64,000 nt of DNA from CAVZCK01 sp963773735 (GCA_963773735.1 CAVZCK010000018.1:186001-250000); one strand, 5' to 3'; counted from the stretch's first letter, positions 9,747 through 20,462 are shown. The notes: generated from the letters alone by a model not told the origin. Made by a program: numbers and translations.

Positions 9747-10797
9747 CCCTGACTCCGCCGAAGCGCCACGACTGCTCTTTGGGCGACCTTATGATGAATG
9801 AAACCTAAAACTTGATAATCAGTATATTATGTTCCACTCAAGCGCAAGACATTGTGCGGCGCAACATGAAGATTGAAGCGGCAAACCCGCCCAAAAATTG
9901 AGATTTAGTTAACACGAGGCATCAAACGCCCACTGCTTAAAGCGAAATATTCGCCGCCTAAACTTCGAGCAGCACATTGAATTCGCGTCAAAAGGCGCTG
10001 AATTCATAGGCAAGACTGGAAAGTCAGATCAAAATTATACAGATTTGTTACGCATCGGTGCGACATTGTATGAAACCGCCACGACAACGTCATGAAAAAT
10101 ATGGGATTTTCGACGAAATTTAACCCATTTTTATGGAATGTGGTTTTTGGGCAACTGCACTTCGTTTATAGACTATTCCTTATACGTCGATGAATGAATC
10201 CTAGCCATACGTCGCATGGGCGCAACGATATGCCCGATCCGGATAATCCGTGGTAACCATAATGCGGCTGGCGCGAGACTGGTGCACGGCCAGATGCGAT
10301 CGGGCCGCATGTTTGGCCATTTCCGGCGCCGGAGCCAGCGAGATATTTCAGGTCCAGAGACTTAACCCCCATTTCCACAGCACTCAAGAATTTTGCATGC
10401 AGAAATCTGCTGCAACATCTGCCGATTGCGCCATTGCTGCAACACCTCAGGGGGATCACGCACAGCGTGCTGACTTTCCACGGCGACCGACCCGTCCCCT
10501 CCACACGCCCTGGGCGCAATGCCACGCCCGAAACCGCAACTCTGGCAGCAACATTTTATGCAACTTGAACGCCATGGCCGGATTCGGCTTTGGGGAAAGT
10601 CAGGAAATTTCGGAATCGGGCTTGCCGGGCCTCGCGCCGCCTCTCAGAATCATTGATGCTTGCCTCTCATCGTGGTCCACTCTGGCGATAGACTCGCGCC
10701 TGGATTAAGGATCGGTCGGATTGACGGTCGCGCGATGAGCTCGCGCATAACATAAGGATAGAGGTCCGCTTCATGCGACGCGCTCCGGTAAACGCTC
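9747..10797. other. 1-kb AT-richer intergenic block
   Basis: Separates the minus-strand LuxR-type gene from the plus-strand heparinase-like gene, so both promoters lie here. The part from 9790 to about 10200 is distinctly AT-richer than its surroundings and has stops in all frames. Frames between 10166 and 10700 have no recognisable family pattern. A direct repeat ATACGTCG occurs near 10182 and 10207. No hairpin terminator or tRNA-like sequence was found. Confidence 0.5.
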
Positions 10798-12565
10798 ATG
10801 GTTTCTGAGACGATAGGCGCGCAGGCGCGGGACTCCCTCGCCGCCGTCGGCGCCACGGGTCGCAAGGCCGTAAGATATGTGCTCAACTCCACGATCAGCC
10901 GGGCGCTGATCGGGGTGCCGACTGCCCATCAACTGCTTCTTATCCCACAGGATCTGCGCACGGCCGACCCGAGCTTTGCGAGCGAGCTTTATGATGGCTA
11001 TTTCGGCCTTGCCGGCACTGTTGCACTCACGGGATCGGAGTCGCCATTCACCATCCAGCCGCCCAGCCGGCTTTGGCAAAAAGAGCTCTTTTCGATGGGC
11101 TGGCTCCACAATCTGGAGGCCGCGGGCGATGAGATCGCGCGCGAGAAAGCCCGCTCACTGATTGCGGAATGGATCGCGCACAGCCGCGACGCGCCGCCGA
11201 TCGCCCGGGATGTCGATATCGTCGCGCGGCGGGTCATCTCGATCCTCTCCCATGCAGGGCTCTTGCTCGAAGGGGCGAAGTCGAAATTTTATCAGGCGGT
11301 CATGCTGGCTCTGACCAGCGAACTCCATTATCTGACGGTCAGCTATGCCGATCCCGGCAATACCGCGCCGCGCCTGCGCGCTCTCACCGCGCTTCTTCTC
11401 GCCGGCCTTTGCATCGCCGAGCACCAGACCTATGTGAACGCCTATCTGCCGATCTTCTGCGCCGAGCTGGAGCGGCAGATCCTTCCCGATGGCGGTCACA
11501 TCTCCCGCAATCCCGGCACACTGGTCGATCTGCTGCTCGAATTCCTGCCCCTCAAGCAATGCTTTCTCTCACAGTCACATGAGACGCCGGAGGCACTGAA
11601 CAGCGCGATCAGGCGGATGATGGGCATGATCCGCTTTCTCCGCCTCGGCGACGGCTCGCTGGCCCGCTTCAACGGCATGGGCGCAACCCGGTCGGACCTG
11701 ACCGCAGCCGTGCTTGCCTATGCCGATAATGACGACATGCTGCAGCATTACGGCCCCGATTCCGGCTATTGCCGGCTGGAGCGCGGCAAGATCGTCATCA
11801 TCGCTGACACCGGCGCCCCCCCGCCGTCCGCAGCCAGCAGCGAGGCGCACGCCGGATTTCTCGCCTTCGAGATGACGTCCGACATCGAGCCGATCATCGT
11901 CAATTGCGGCGCGCCGCGCGATGACGCGTCGGATTGGGCGATAGCCAGCCGCTCGACCGCAGCGCATTCGACGCTGACGATCAGCGAAATGTCCTCCTCG
12001 CGTCTCAGTCAAGCGCCGCATTGGCTATCCGCCGCGTCAGGTGCATCTGCTCTCAGGCCCGAGATCGGTTCGCGGCGAAGTCAAAACCGACCAGGGCGAT
12101 CTGCTGCTCCGCGCGATGCACGACGGCTACAAGGATACCTTTGGCTTTTTCCATCAGCGGCGTCTGCAACTCGCCGCCAATGGCCGTGCGGTGGAGGGTG
12201 TCGACCAGCTCGCCTGTCCGCCCCAAGGCCGGCCGTTGACCAAAGAGGGCGACAGCTTTGCGATTCGCTTCCATCTGCATCCGCGCGTCTCGCCCCGGCT
12301 CGATGCGGAGGAAAACAGCGTCAGCCTGACGCTGCCTGATGCTCAGCTTTGGAAATTCCGCGCAGCCGGCGCGCGGGTGGAGATCGAGGAGAGCATTTTT
12401 CTTGCCGATCCGATCATTCAAAAGCGCAGCCTGCAGATCGTCCTGCGTGGCAAATGTACCTCTGAAGTTCAGGTCGTCTGGTCACTTCGCAAGATCGACA
12501 CGAATGTGCGCGATCCCTCGCGCAGCGGCTATCGCGGGCCGCGCGAGCTCGAAGATGAGAGCTGA
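10798..12565 (+). CDS. Heparinase II/III family protein, one frameshift
   Basis: Alginate-lyase / heparinase II-III type protein of about 589 residues. An all-helical N-terminal domain (PPSRLWQKELFSMGWLHNLE) is followed by a beta-rich C-terminal domain that includes GNAYHST-like AAHSTLTISE. The reading frame changes between about 12000 and 12050. Sequence after this (LSGPRSVRGEVKTDQGDLLL to IRKDTNVRD-like end) continues in another frame to the stop at 12565. This gene lies just upstream of purH in many Hyphomicrobiales, which supports the call. Substrate is unknown; it could act on cell-surface polysaccharide, but no signal peptide is evident. Confidence 0.8.
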
Positions 12566-12701
12566 GCGGTTCTACCCCTTCGCCTGATCGCGGAATTCGG
12601 GTTCGGTACTGCAGATCGCGCGCAGCGAACGGGCTCAGCTGCGACGCCATTTCGCTTGCCCGACGTTGATCTGCGTCGTACCACCCCGGTGGAGGTTCGT
12701 C

Positions 12702-14304
12702 ATGACGACAGAGAATCCCGTTATCCGCCGCGCCCTCATCTCGGTCTCCGATAAGACGGGCATCGCCGCGTTCGCCGCAAAGCTCGCGGCGCATGGCGTC
12801 GAGCTGATCTCTACCGGCGGCACGGCGAAAGTGCTGCGCGAGGCTGGACTCACGGTACGCGACGTCGCCGAGCTGACCAAATTTCCGGAAATGATGGATG
12901 GGCGTGTCAAGACGCTGCATCCGGCGGTTCATGGCGGTTTGCTCGCGATCCGCGACAATCCCGACCATTTGAGCGCGATGGAGGCACACGGCATCGGCAC
13001 CATCGACCTGCTCGTCATCAATCTCTACCCCTTCGAGAACACCATCGCCCGCGGCGCCGGCTTTGCCGAGGCCATCGAGAATATCGACATTGGCGGGCCG
13101 GCGATGATCCGCGCGGCGGCAAAGAACCATGATTGGGTCGCCGTGGCGGTCGATCCGGCCGATTATGCCGCGGTGCTCGGTGAAATGGATGCGCTTGGCG
13201 GCGCCACCAGCTGCGATCTGCGCCGCGGACTGGCCGCTAAAGCGTTCGCGCGAACAGCGGTCTATGACGCGGCCATCGCCAATTGGTTCTCGGCGCAATT
13301 GGGCGAGACCGCGCCGCGCCATTTCGCCCTTCCCGGCACGCTGCGGCAGACCTTGCGCTATGGCGAAAATCCGCATCAGCGCGCCGCTTTTTACGTCAGC
13401 CCTGCAAATGGCGTTGTCCGTCCGGGCGTCGCGACCGCACGCCAGCTCCAGGGCAAGGAGCTGAGCTACAACAATCTCAATGACACCGATGCCGCTTACG
13501 AGCTGGTCGCCGAATTCGATCCGGCCCGCTCGGCCGCGGTAGCGATCATCAAGCACGCCAATCCATGCGGCGTCGCTCTCGGGGATAGCCTCCTCGACGC
13601 CTATCGCAAGGCGCTGATCGTGTGATCCGGTAAGCGCCTTTGGCGGTATCGTGGCGCTCAACCGGGTGCTCGATGCGGAGGCAGCCAGCGCCATCGCGGA
13701 GATTTTCACCGAGGTCATCATCGCGCCGGACGCCACGCCCGAAGCCCAGGCAATTCTTGCGCGTAAGAAGAACTTGCGCCTGCTGCTGGCCGGCGCTCTG
13801 CCCGATCCGAAGGCCGAAGGCGTGACGCTCCGCACAGTAGCGGGGGGCTTTCTCATACAGTCACGCGACAACGGCTCGCCGGAGGGCATCGAGCTGAAAA
13901 CAGTGACGAAGCGCGCACCAACCGGCCAGGAGCTCGCCGACCTCATCTTTGCCTTCCGGGTCTGCAAGCATGTGAAATCGAATGCCATCGTCTTCGCCAA
14001 AAAAAACGCGACGACCGGCATCGGCGCCGGACAGATGAGCCGGGTTGATGCCGCCCGCATCGCCTCTTGGAAAGGCGAAGAGGCGGCGAAAGCTGCCGGG
14101 CTTTCCGGATCCTTGAACGACGGCTCGGTCGCGGCGTCGGATGCCTTCTTCCCCTTCGCCGACGGCCTGCTCGCGGTTGCTGACGCGGGCGCGACGGCCG
14201 TGATCCAGCCAGGTGGCTCCATGCGCGATGAAGAGGTGATCGCGGCCGCCAATGAGCGCGGCCTCGCCATGGTCTTCACCGGCATGCGCCATTTCCGGCA
14301 TTAG
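12702..14304 (+). CDS. purH: Bifunctional IMP cyclohydrolase / AICAR transformylase, one frameshift
   Basis: Last two steps of IMP synthesis: formyl transfer to AICAR and ring closure. The N-terminal MGS-like cyclohydrolase has ALISVSDKTGI, ISTGGTAKVLREAG and MDGRVKTLHP. The transformylase part has QTLRYGENPHQ and the catalytic KHANPCG. The frame breaks near 13615-13625, where one frame stops at 13623-13625 and the other reads CDPVSAFGGIVALNR and runs to MRHFRH at 14304. Corrected length is about 534 residues, normal for PurH. GGAGG at 12691-12695 sets the ATG at 12702. Because purH is normally single-copy and both halves are clean, a one-base sequence error is more likely than a null gene. 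Confidence 0.95.
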
Positions 14305-14458
14305 CAATCCAGCGCCCCGAATCACCGATTCTCATGTAAACTGCCGCTGGGACGGATGCCGATGTGGCCCTTGCCGCGCGCATTTTTTGCGACGAAGGCG
14401 GCTGCAGGCGGCGTCGACCGTTTTGGGAAAGTGAGTGGTTTAGACGCGGGAGAAAGCC

Positions 14459-14955
14459 ATGGAACTGCGCCAAATTATCTCGAATTTGAAGCAAAGTTTC
14501 CCAACCATTCTGATCGCACTGATTGCGCTCGCCGCAGCGGCGGTGGCAATCCGGCTCCTGCCGAAATCGGACCGCCGCAGTGATCCTCGGCGTTCTGGCG
14601 GCGGTCGCCCTGATCTATCTTGTTTTCCAGACCTGGCAGCGCACAACACAGCTCGCCGTGTTCTGGCTCTCGGCGGGCGTCGTTGCCGATGCGGCCTATG
14701 CAAAGCTCAACGATCAGGTGCCGGTGACGGTCGCGAACCTGCTCGTCAGGCTGGCCGATGCCATCGTCAAGCTCGCCGACGTTATGATCCGCAGCCTGGG
14801 TGTCGCGCGGGCCGGATGTGCGCGCGAAAATGGCTGCCGTGACGCCGGATTTCGCCTGGGCGCTGATCCTGACCGCGACGGTTCTCATGGCCATCAACCT
14901 TGCGGGGCAGCGGCGCAACAGCAACGCCAGACCCGAGCTGCGCCGGGCGGCTTAA
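14459..14955 (+). CDS. Small membrane protein of unknown function, two frameshifts
   Basis: Three successive frames read as one protein of about 165 residues. The first is MELRQIISNLKQSFPTILIALI with an alanine-rich helix (14459 to about 14575). Then comes AAVILGVLAAVALIYLVFQT (second helix) and a soluble part LVRLADAIVKLADVMIRS to about 14805. Last is DFAWALILTATVLMAINLAG (third helix) with a polar tail ending at 14955. Each piece is open only in its own frame and together they give a sensible membrane protein. I do not recognise the family. It lies between purH and the convergent argC, whose stop it overlaps by four bases. Confidence 0.5.
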
Positions 14956-16004
14956 GGAAAGAGCGGTAATTGCAGGAGGCCGGTGGTTTCGGGCAGTCCG
15001 AACATCAGATTGAAGTTCTGGATTGCCTGGCCCGCCGAGCCTTTCACCAGATTGTCGATCGCCGAAATCACGATGGCGCGGCCCGGAATGCGGTCGGCGA
15101 AGATGCCGATCTGGCAGAAATTGGAGCCGCGCACATTTTGCGTCGCCGGAATGACGCCCTTATCCGCGACCTTCACGAAGGGCTCGTCGCCTGATAGGCA
15201 AAGCTTAGCGCTTCGCGCAGATCATCGGCTTTGGCACCGCCCGCTAGCCGCACATAGCAGGTCACAAGCTCGCCCCGGCTCATCGGCACCAGATGCGGGG
15301 TGAAATTGATGGTGATCTCACGTCCGGCAACCTTGCCGATCTCCTGCTCGATCTCGGGCGCATGGCGATGGCTGGCAATGCTGTAGGGCGACAGCCCCTC
15401 GCCGGCTTCGGAGAACAGAATGTTCTGCTTCAGACCCCTGCCTGCGCCGCTCACGCCGGATTTTGCGTCGATGATGATGTCGCCGGCGTCGATCAGCCTG
15501 TTGGCGACGACCGGCAGCAAGGCAAGCAGCGCCGCCGTCGGATAGCAGCCGGGACAGGCGACCAGCCGGGCGCCGGCGATCTCCTCCGCATAATGCTCCG
15601 TCAGACCGTATACGGCCTTGGCCAGAAGGTGCGAGGCCGCATGCTCGCGGCCATAGGTCTTGGCGTAAATGGCGGTGTTCACGCAGACGGAAATCCGCCG
15701 ACATGTCGATGATCTTGAGATCGTCCGGCAGGTCTTTGATGAGGTCCTGAGCCGTGCCGTGCGGCAGGCCCGAGAACACCACATCGCAGCCGCTCCAATC
15801 CGCGTTCTCCGCCTTGACCAGCCTAGGCGCCTCGATGAAGGCAAAATGCGGAAAAACCTCGGCGAGAGGCTTTCCCGCATGAGATGAAGCGGCGAGAACG
15901 CCGATCTCCATATTCGGATGGCACGCGGCCAGCCGAATGAGGTCGGCGCCCGTATAGCCGGACGCCCCTAACACGCCGACGCGGATCGCGCCTGCCCGTG
16001 CCAT
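14952..16004 (-). CDS. argC: N-acetyl-gamma-glutamyl-phosphate reductase, two frameshifts
   Basis: NADPH-dependent third step of arginine synthesis. The N-terminus has the Rossmann motif VGVLGASGYTGADLIRL, then SGLPHGTAQDL and DMSADFRLR. After a break near 15690 the second frame carries the catalytic cysteine in LVACPGCYPTAALLAL and HRHAPEIEQE. After a second break near 15180 the C-terminus FVKVADKGVIPATQNV continues to 14952. Corrected length of about 350 residues is normal. The start at 16004 overlaps the rpsI stop by one base (TAATG), giving the operon order rplM-rpsI-argC known from Hyphomicrobiales. Confidence 0.92.
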
Positions 16005-16483
16005 TAGCGCTTGGAGAACTGGAAGCTGCGCCTGGCCTTGGCCTTGCCGTACTTCTTGCGCTCGACCACGCGGCTGTCGCGGGTGAGGAAGCCGGCCTTT
16101 TTGAGCGGGCTGCGCAGCTCGGGCTCGTAGTGGGTCAGAGCGCGGGACAGTCCGTGACGCACCGCGCCGGCCTGGCCGGAGAGGCCGCCGCCCGTCACCG
16201 TGCAGATCACGTCATACTGGCTCGCCCGGTCGGTCAGAACCAGCGGCTGCTTCAGGATCATCTGCAAGGCGGGGCGCGCAAAATAGGCGTCGTGTTCCTT
16301 GCCATTGACGGTAATCCGGCCGGGGCCGGGCCTCACCCAGACCCGCGCGACCGCGTTTTTGCGCTTGCCGGTCGCATAGGCTCGGCCGCGAGCGTCAAGC
16401 TTTTGCACATGAACCGGAGCCGCGGGCGTCTGCGGGACCTCTTCGCCGCCCAGTTCGCCGAAGGATTTGATTTCGGTGGCCAT
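16004..16483 (-). CDS. rpsI: 30S ribosomal protein S9
   Basis: 159 residues, intact. The core from about residue 35 has YATGKRKNAVARVWVRPG, GRITVNGK and the basic C-terminal tail DSRVVERKKYGKAKARRSFQFSKR-like end that reaches the P-site tRNA in the ribosome. The alphaproteobacterial N-terminal extension (MATEIKSFGELGGEE...) accounts for the extra length over the enterobacterial protein. The start overlaps the rplM stop as TGATG, so the two are translationally coupled. Confidence 0.97.
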   Translation of the reverse strand: MATEIKSFGELGGEEVPQTPAAPVHVQKLDARGRAYATGKRKNAVARVWVRPGPGRITVNGKEHDAYFARPALQMILKQPLVLTDRASQYDVICTVTGGGLSGQAGAVRHGLSRALTHYEPELRSPLKKAGFLTRDSRVVERKKYGKAKARRSFQFSKR

Positions 16484-16950
16484 CAGTCATCCCTTCCCGT
16501 GTTCTTCTTGTTCAGCGCGGCAATGTCCAGCTTTTCCGGTTGCTGCGCCTCATGGGGATGCTCGGGACCGGCATAGATCTTCAGATTGCGCATTTGCTGC
16601 CGCGACAGGGGCCCGCCGGGCAGCATCCGCTGAACTGCCTTCTCGACGACGCGCTCCGGAAAGCGCCCGTCCAGGATCTTGTCCGCCGTGCGGCTCTTGA
16701 TGCCGCCGGGATAGCCGGTGTGCCAGTTGTAGACCTTCTGCGTCCGCTTTCTGCCGGTGAAGCGCACCTGCCGCGCATTCACGATGATGACATTGTCACC
16801 GCAATCCATGTGCGGCGTGAAGGTGGGCTTGTGCTTGCCGCGCAGGCGCGTGGCCACGATCGCCGCGAGGCGGCCGACCACCAGACCGCTTGCGTCGATC
16901 AGCACCCATTTCTTTTCGATATCGGAGGGCTTTGCCGAATAGGTTCTCAT
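16483..16950 (-). CDS. rplM: 50S ribosomal protein L13
   Basis: 155 residues, intact and of usual length. Conserved blocks: WVLIDASGLVVGRLAAIVA near the N-terminus, KHKPTFTPHMDCGDNVIIVN, and the C-terminal GMLP-equivalent MLPGGPLSRQQMRNLKIY with GPEHPHEAQQPE. First gene of the rplM-rpsI-argC operon. The 216 bases upstream are AT-rich and should carry the promoter; no autoregulatory leader structure was assigned. Confidence 0.97.
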   Translation of the reverse strand: MRTYSAKPSDIEKKWVLIDASGLVVGRLAAIVATRLRGKHKPTFTPHMDCGDNVIIVNARQVRFTGRKRTQKVYNWHTGYPGGIKSRTADKILDGRFPERVVEKAVQRMLPGGPLSRQQMRNLKIYAGPEHPHEAQQPEKLDIAALNKKNTGRDD

Positions 16951-17166
16951 TGTTCAATCCATCGCCGCCCGCGACCGCGCCTCGTTGAGGCGATCGCTGC
17001 ACGGAACCGCTCATAAAGGAAAAATGGCCGCGGCAATGGCGGCCAAATCATGATCTGTTTAAACGATCGGCGAATGCCAGTCAAACGTATTTTTTGGAAA
17101 AAATATCGCAATTTCAATAATTTATATTTGTGGTATTATTTTACCTTATCATCCAATAGCGCTGCG

Positions 17167-17604
17167 CTAATCCTCCGGAATGGCATAGGTCGCCGTTGCG
17201 TGCGCCACGAGGTGCTTGTCGCCCGCTGAGCGGAGGCCGATATCGCCGACCGCGAGCCGCTTGCCGAGTTTCAGAAGCGTGGCGTCGGCAATCATGTCGC
17301 CCGGCATGGGCTTGCGCAGAAAATTGATGTTGAGATTGGTCGTCACGGCGAGGTGGCGCGGCCCGACGTGAGCGAGGACCACCGCATACATGGCGACATC
17401 GGCCAACGCAAACATCGCCGGGCCCGAGATCGTGCCGCCCGGCCGCAGCATTCTGTCATTGAAGGTCATGCGCAATCTGGCCGTGCGTTCACCGACGGCC
17501 TCGACGATAAAGCGTCGCCCCCAGTCGTTCATCTGTGGAAATTGCTGGTCGAGAAAGGCACCGAGTTCCTCGGCCGTCATTTTCAGCGATAGCGGCTGTG
17601 ACAT
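17167..17604 (-). CDS. PaaI-type hotdog-fold thioesterase
   Basis: 145 residues. Predicted acyl-CoA thioesterase of the 4HBT/PaaI family. The region RPGGTISGPAMFALADVAMY contains the hotdog helix with the acidic active-site residue, followed by VTTNLNINFLRKPMPGDMIAD. GGAGGAG lies about eight bases before the ATG at 17604, which decides the start within a much longer open frame. It faces away from the downstream enoyl-CoA hydratase gene. A general role in clearing CoA esters is inferred. Confidence 0.87.
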   Translation of the reverse strand: MSQPLSLKMTAEELGAFLDQQFPQMNDWGRRFIVEAVGERTARLRMTFNDRMLRPGGTISGPAMFALADVAMYAVVLAHVGPRHLAVTTNLNINFLRKPMPGDMIADATLLKLGKRLAVGDIGLRSAGDKHLVAHATATYAIPED

Positions 17605-17727
17605 GCGCTTATGCTCCTCCGGGGATGCTGGCCTCACGATTTCACCACTTTTACAGGTGATCAAACAGGGGCGGGAAACGAAAAGGGCCGCGCACGCAGC
17701 CCCAACAGCAAAAAGGGTGTCATCACG

Positions 17728-18300
17728 ATGACTTCGTATGAAAGCGGCGGACAATTCCTCGCGACCGTCTGGATTGCCGTCCTCATAGCCGTTTCTTGCT
17801 GCAGCCAACAGGCCGCGATGGCCAACTCGAAGGAGAAACGCCTGACCGAGCCTGAGGTCAAGCGGTTCATCGCCAGCTATCCGGACGTCAAAAAAATCGT
17901 CGTCGGCTATGTCAAGGAGAAGAAGACCGGCGTTTCCGACCCGAAAAGCGGTTTTGCGGCGGTGATCGCGGCGGCCACCGACAAGAGCGTGCGCGGAAGG
18001 GTCGATACCGCCGTGCAGGCTCACGGCTTCGCGGGCTCGAAAGAATGGGTTCAGGTCGCCGAAAGCATCGGCCATGCTTATGCGCATATCAAGTCCGGCG
18101 GCGCCGACGCCAAAGCCCAGCGCAAGCTTGAGAAGGCGATCCGCAAGATCGAAAAAATGGACTTTCTGACCGACGAGCAGAGGAAAAAGCTGGCCAGCGA
18201 GGTGCGCGAAAAGGCCGGCATGATTCTTGAGCCGTCCCCGCCGGAGAATGTCGCTGCCGTCGAGCCGATGGTCGCGCAAATCGAGGCGGTGGTGAAATAG
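17728..18300 (+). CDS. Exported protein of unknown function
   Basis: 190 residues starting MTSYESGG. A hydrophobic segment (VWIAVLIAVSCCSQQAAMA) looks like a signal sequence with either a lipobox-like VSCC or a signal peptidase I site after AMA. The mature part is lysine- and glutamate-rich and mostly helical, with EVKRFIASYPDVKKIVVGYV and a C-terminal region of likely coiled helix. I do not recognise a named family. It lies divergently from the thioesterase gene and just upstream of the enoyl-CoA hydratase gene. Confidence 0.6.
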   Translation: MTSYESGGQFLATVWIAVLIAVSCCSQQAAMANSKEKRLTEPEVKRFIASYPDVKKIVVGYVKEKKTGVSDPKSGFAAVIAAATDKSVRGRVDTAVQAHGFAGSKEWVQVAESIGHAYAHIKSGGADAKAQRKLEKAIRKIEKMDFLTDEQRKKLASEVREKAGMILEPSPPENVAAVEPMVAQIEAVVK

Positions 18301-18349
18301 CGCTCCGGTTGCTAGACTGTGCCCGAGACTGCTCATCAGCACAGGGCCT

Positions 18350-19184
18350 ATGAACGCGGAAGCCAAGATCGTGGAAGCGCAGAGCGGCATCGGACCCGTC
18401 CTGCTCAGGGACGACCACGGGCCGGTTGCGCTCTTAACGCTCAATCGGCCGCAAAGCCGCAACGCTTTGTCGAAACCGCTCCTGAACGCGCTGGGCGAGG
18501 CGATTGCCGAGATCGGCGCCTCGAAGCCGGTCAACGTGGTGGTGCTGACCGGCGCGTCGCCTGCCTTCTGCGCCGGGCACGATATGCGCGAGATGACGGC
18601 ACGGCGCAGCGATCCCGACCGCGGACGCGGCTTTTTCGAACATCTGATGGGCCTGTGCTCCGACGTCATGCAGGCGATCATGGCCTGCCCGAAGCCCGTC
18701 ATCGCCGCGGTCAACGGCGCGGCGAGCGCGGCCGGCTGCCAGCTCGTCGCAAGCTGCGATCTCGCCGTCGCCTCGACCGAGGCGCGTTTTGCGACTCCGG
18801 GCGTGCATATCGGCCTGTTCTGCTCCACGCCGATGGTTGCGCTTTCCCGCAATGTCAGCCGCAAGCACGCCATGGAAATGCTGTTGCTCGGCGATCCGAT
18901 CCCAGCCGAAAAGGCCGCGGAAATCGGTCTCGTCAACCGGGTGGTGCCACCCGCCGGGCTCATTCCGGCCGCTCTCGAGATGGCGCGCCTGATCGCATCA
19001 AAATCGCCAATGACGCTGAAGACCGGCAAGGAAGCCTTTTACCGCCAGCTCGAAATGCCGGTCGCCGAGGCCTATGCTTACGCCTCGCGCGTGATGGTCG
19101 AAAACATGCTGCGCGCGCGACGCCGAGGAAGGCATCGGGGCGTTTCTGGAAAAGCGCGAGCCGCGCTGGCCGGACGCCAGCTAA
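18350..19184 (+). CDS. Enoyl-CoA hydratase/isomerase family protein, frameshift near the 3' end
   Basis: Crotonase-fold protein of about 278 residues. The oxyanion-hole blocks are FCAGHDMREM and VNGAASAAGCQLVASCDLA. The helix PMTLKTGKEAFYRQLEM matches the family C-terminus. Near 19112-19122, in a CG-rich run, one extra base shifts the frame. The expected tail ARDAEEGIGAFLEKREPRWP then reads in another frame to the TAA at 19182-19184. Without correction the frame runs on into the next gene and gives a false fusion. Substrate chain length is not determinable. Confidence 0.87.
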
Positions 19185-19222
19185 GCCTTGGCGCCTGCCA
19201 CCGCAGTCGCTATCTGTGGCAC

Positions 19223-19742
19223 ATGAACCACGACACTTACAGCGACGATGACATTCGCGGCATTCTGCGAGACTGCAAGGTCTTCGCCATGGTCGGCGCC
19301 AGTCCGAACCAGGTGCGGCCGAGCTATTTCGCCATGAAATACCTGCTCGGCAAAGGCTACCGCGTCATCCCCGTCAATCCGGGCCATGCGGGCAAAGAGA
19401 TCCTCGGGCAGAAAGTCTATGCGAGCCTGAAAGACATCCCCGAGCCCGTCGACGTCGTCGATATCTTCCGCAATTCGGAAGCGGCGCTCCAAGTCACAAA
19501 AGACGCCATCGCCATCGGCGCCGAAAGTTGTCTGGATGCAGCTCGGCGTGCGCAATGAGGAGGCCGCGCGGCTGGCCGAGCAGGCAGGGCTCAAGGTCGT
19601 CATGAACCGCTGCCCGAAGATCGAATATGGACGGCTCTCCGGCGAAATTGGCTGGGCCGGCGTCCACACGCGCACCCTGTCGAGCCAGCGCCCGATCCTG
19701 GGACCGCAAGGGTTCCAAAAACTGTCGATCGGCAAGAACTAA
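19223..19742 (+). CDS. CoA-binding (Rossmann) domain protein, one frameshift
   Basis: CoA_binding family protein (YccU-like) of about 172 residues. The N-terminal half has DCKVFAMVGASPNQVRPSYF and GYRVIPVNPGHAGKEILGQ. After a break near 19520-19530 the sequence resumes in another frame with VWMQLGVRNEEAARLAEQAG and VVMNRCPKIEYGRL. It follows the enoyl-CoA hydratase gene by 38 bases, and metY lies further downstream, an arrangement common in Hyphomicrobiales. The exact role is unknown; CoA or nucleotide binding is inferred from the fold. Confidence 0.83.
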
Positions 19743-20042
19743 TCTGAAATCCGCGTTTTCGCCGACCGATGGCTGGTAGGTCCGGGACCGCAACAGCCTG
19801 AAAGCCGACGATCAGTTTGAAGGGAGTTGGCTGGAGAGGCAAAATGCGGCGCGACCGCCGTGTTACGCCAGGGCCGACATAACGTCGAAGGCTTTGACGA
19901 CATAAACAGTCTGACCGGCAGGATGTGCAGGGATAACGAGCCTTCGAGGCTGTCATTGCAGCCATCAGCGCAATCACTGTTCGACGATGTTCTCAAGCCT
20001 TTTTCGACGGCATCGGTCACCAGCGGACAAACCCAGATTTCG
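19743..20042. other. Intergenic region with no recognisable gene
   Basis: Lies between the convergent ends of the CoA-binding gene and the next minus-strand gene. Short frames on both strands lack family features, and no strong terminator hairpin was found. Confidence 0.45.
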
Positions 20043-20462
20043 TTAGGGCATGCGACCGCCTTGAAGGTGAAACTTCCAACCAGCCGCGGTTGCTGCCTGC
20101 TCCACCGAATCGCGTATTTGTGCGTAGTTGATCGAGCCGCCGCCACCCATGGAAACATCGGTGCGTTCACCGGACAACTTCCAGCCGCTCACCTTCGTCT
20201 TCTCGGCGGTTGCCGTCGGCGGTGGAAGGCCCCAGCTCAATTCGGACACAGATTCGCGAAACTGCACCATATGATCCGCTTCCGAAAGCCGGCATGACAT
20301 GCCGTAGGTGACTGTGCGAGCGCCGATCCACCACTTCGATCGAATGGGTTGCGCTTCGCCAACCAACCCCTGTTTGGCGTCCTCACGGACGGTCAGACCA
20401 AGGGCTGTGAGCCTGGTCTTCAGCCCGGCGAGCAGATCCTGCTGAGACGATATGTTTGGCAT
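20043..20462 (-). CDS. Small soluble protein of unknown function
   Basis: 139 residues beginning MPNISSQQDLL, with GAGGAG six bases before the ATG, which supports it as a real gene. It is predicted mostly beta-rich (KWWIGARTVTYGMSCRLSEA), followed by a Gly-rich turn (SMGGGGSINYAQIRD) and a C-terminal helix. No signal peptide. I do not recognise the family. It follows the RDD-like membrane gene by ten bases, so the two are probably co-transcribed. Confidence 0.6.
   Translation of the reverse strand: MPNISSQQDLLAGLKTRLTALGLTVREDAKQGLVGEAQPIRSKWWIGARTVTYGMSCRLSEADHMVQFRESVSELSWGLPPPTATAEKTKVSGWKLSGERTDVSMGGGGSINYAQIRDSVEQAATAAGWKFHLQGGRMP

Noticed and set aside
10166..10708. Possible small genes in the block before the heparinase-like gene
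   Set aside because: Frames on both strands overlap, lack ribosome-binding sites and resemble no family.
12414..14285. Long minus-strand open frame opposite purH
   Set aside because: Pure antisense shadow of the GC-rich purH and heparinase genes, with no family pattern.
12666..14304. Programmed ribosomal frameshifting in purH, argC, rfbB and similar genes
   Set aside because: The breaks do not share a slippery heptamer, differ in direction and local sequence, and affect many unrelated genes. Sequence errors explain them better.
17167..19029. A 620-codon minus-strand gene covering the exported protein and hydratase genes
   Set aside because: Only the last 145 codons match a family (PaaI thioesterase) and they have their own ribosome-binding site. 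The rest is antisense to real genes.
18350..19558. Enoyl-CoA hydratase / CoA-binding fusion protein
   Set aside because: The continuous frame arises only because an extra base skips the natural hydratase stop at 19182-19184. The CoA-binding gene has its own start at 19223.
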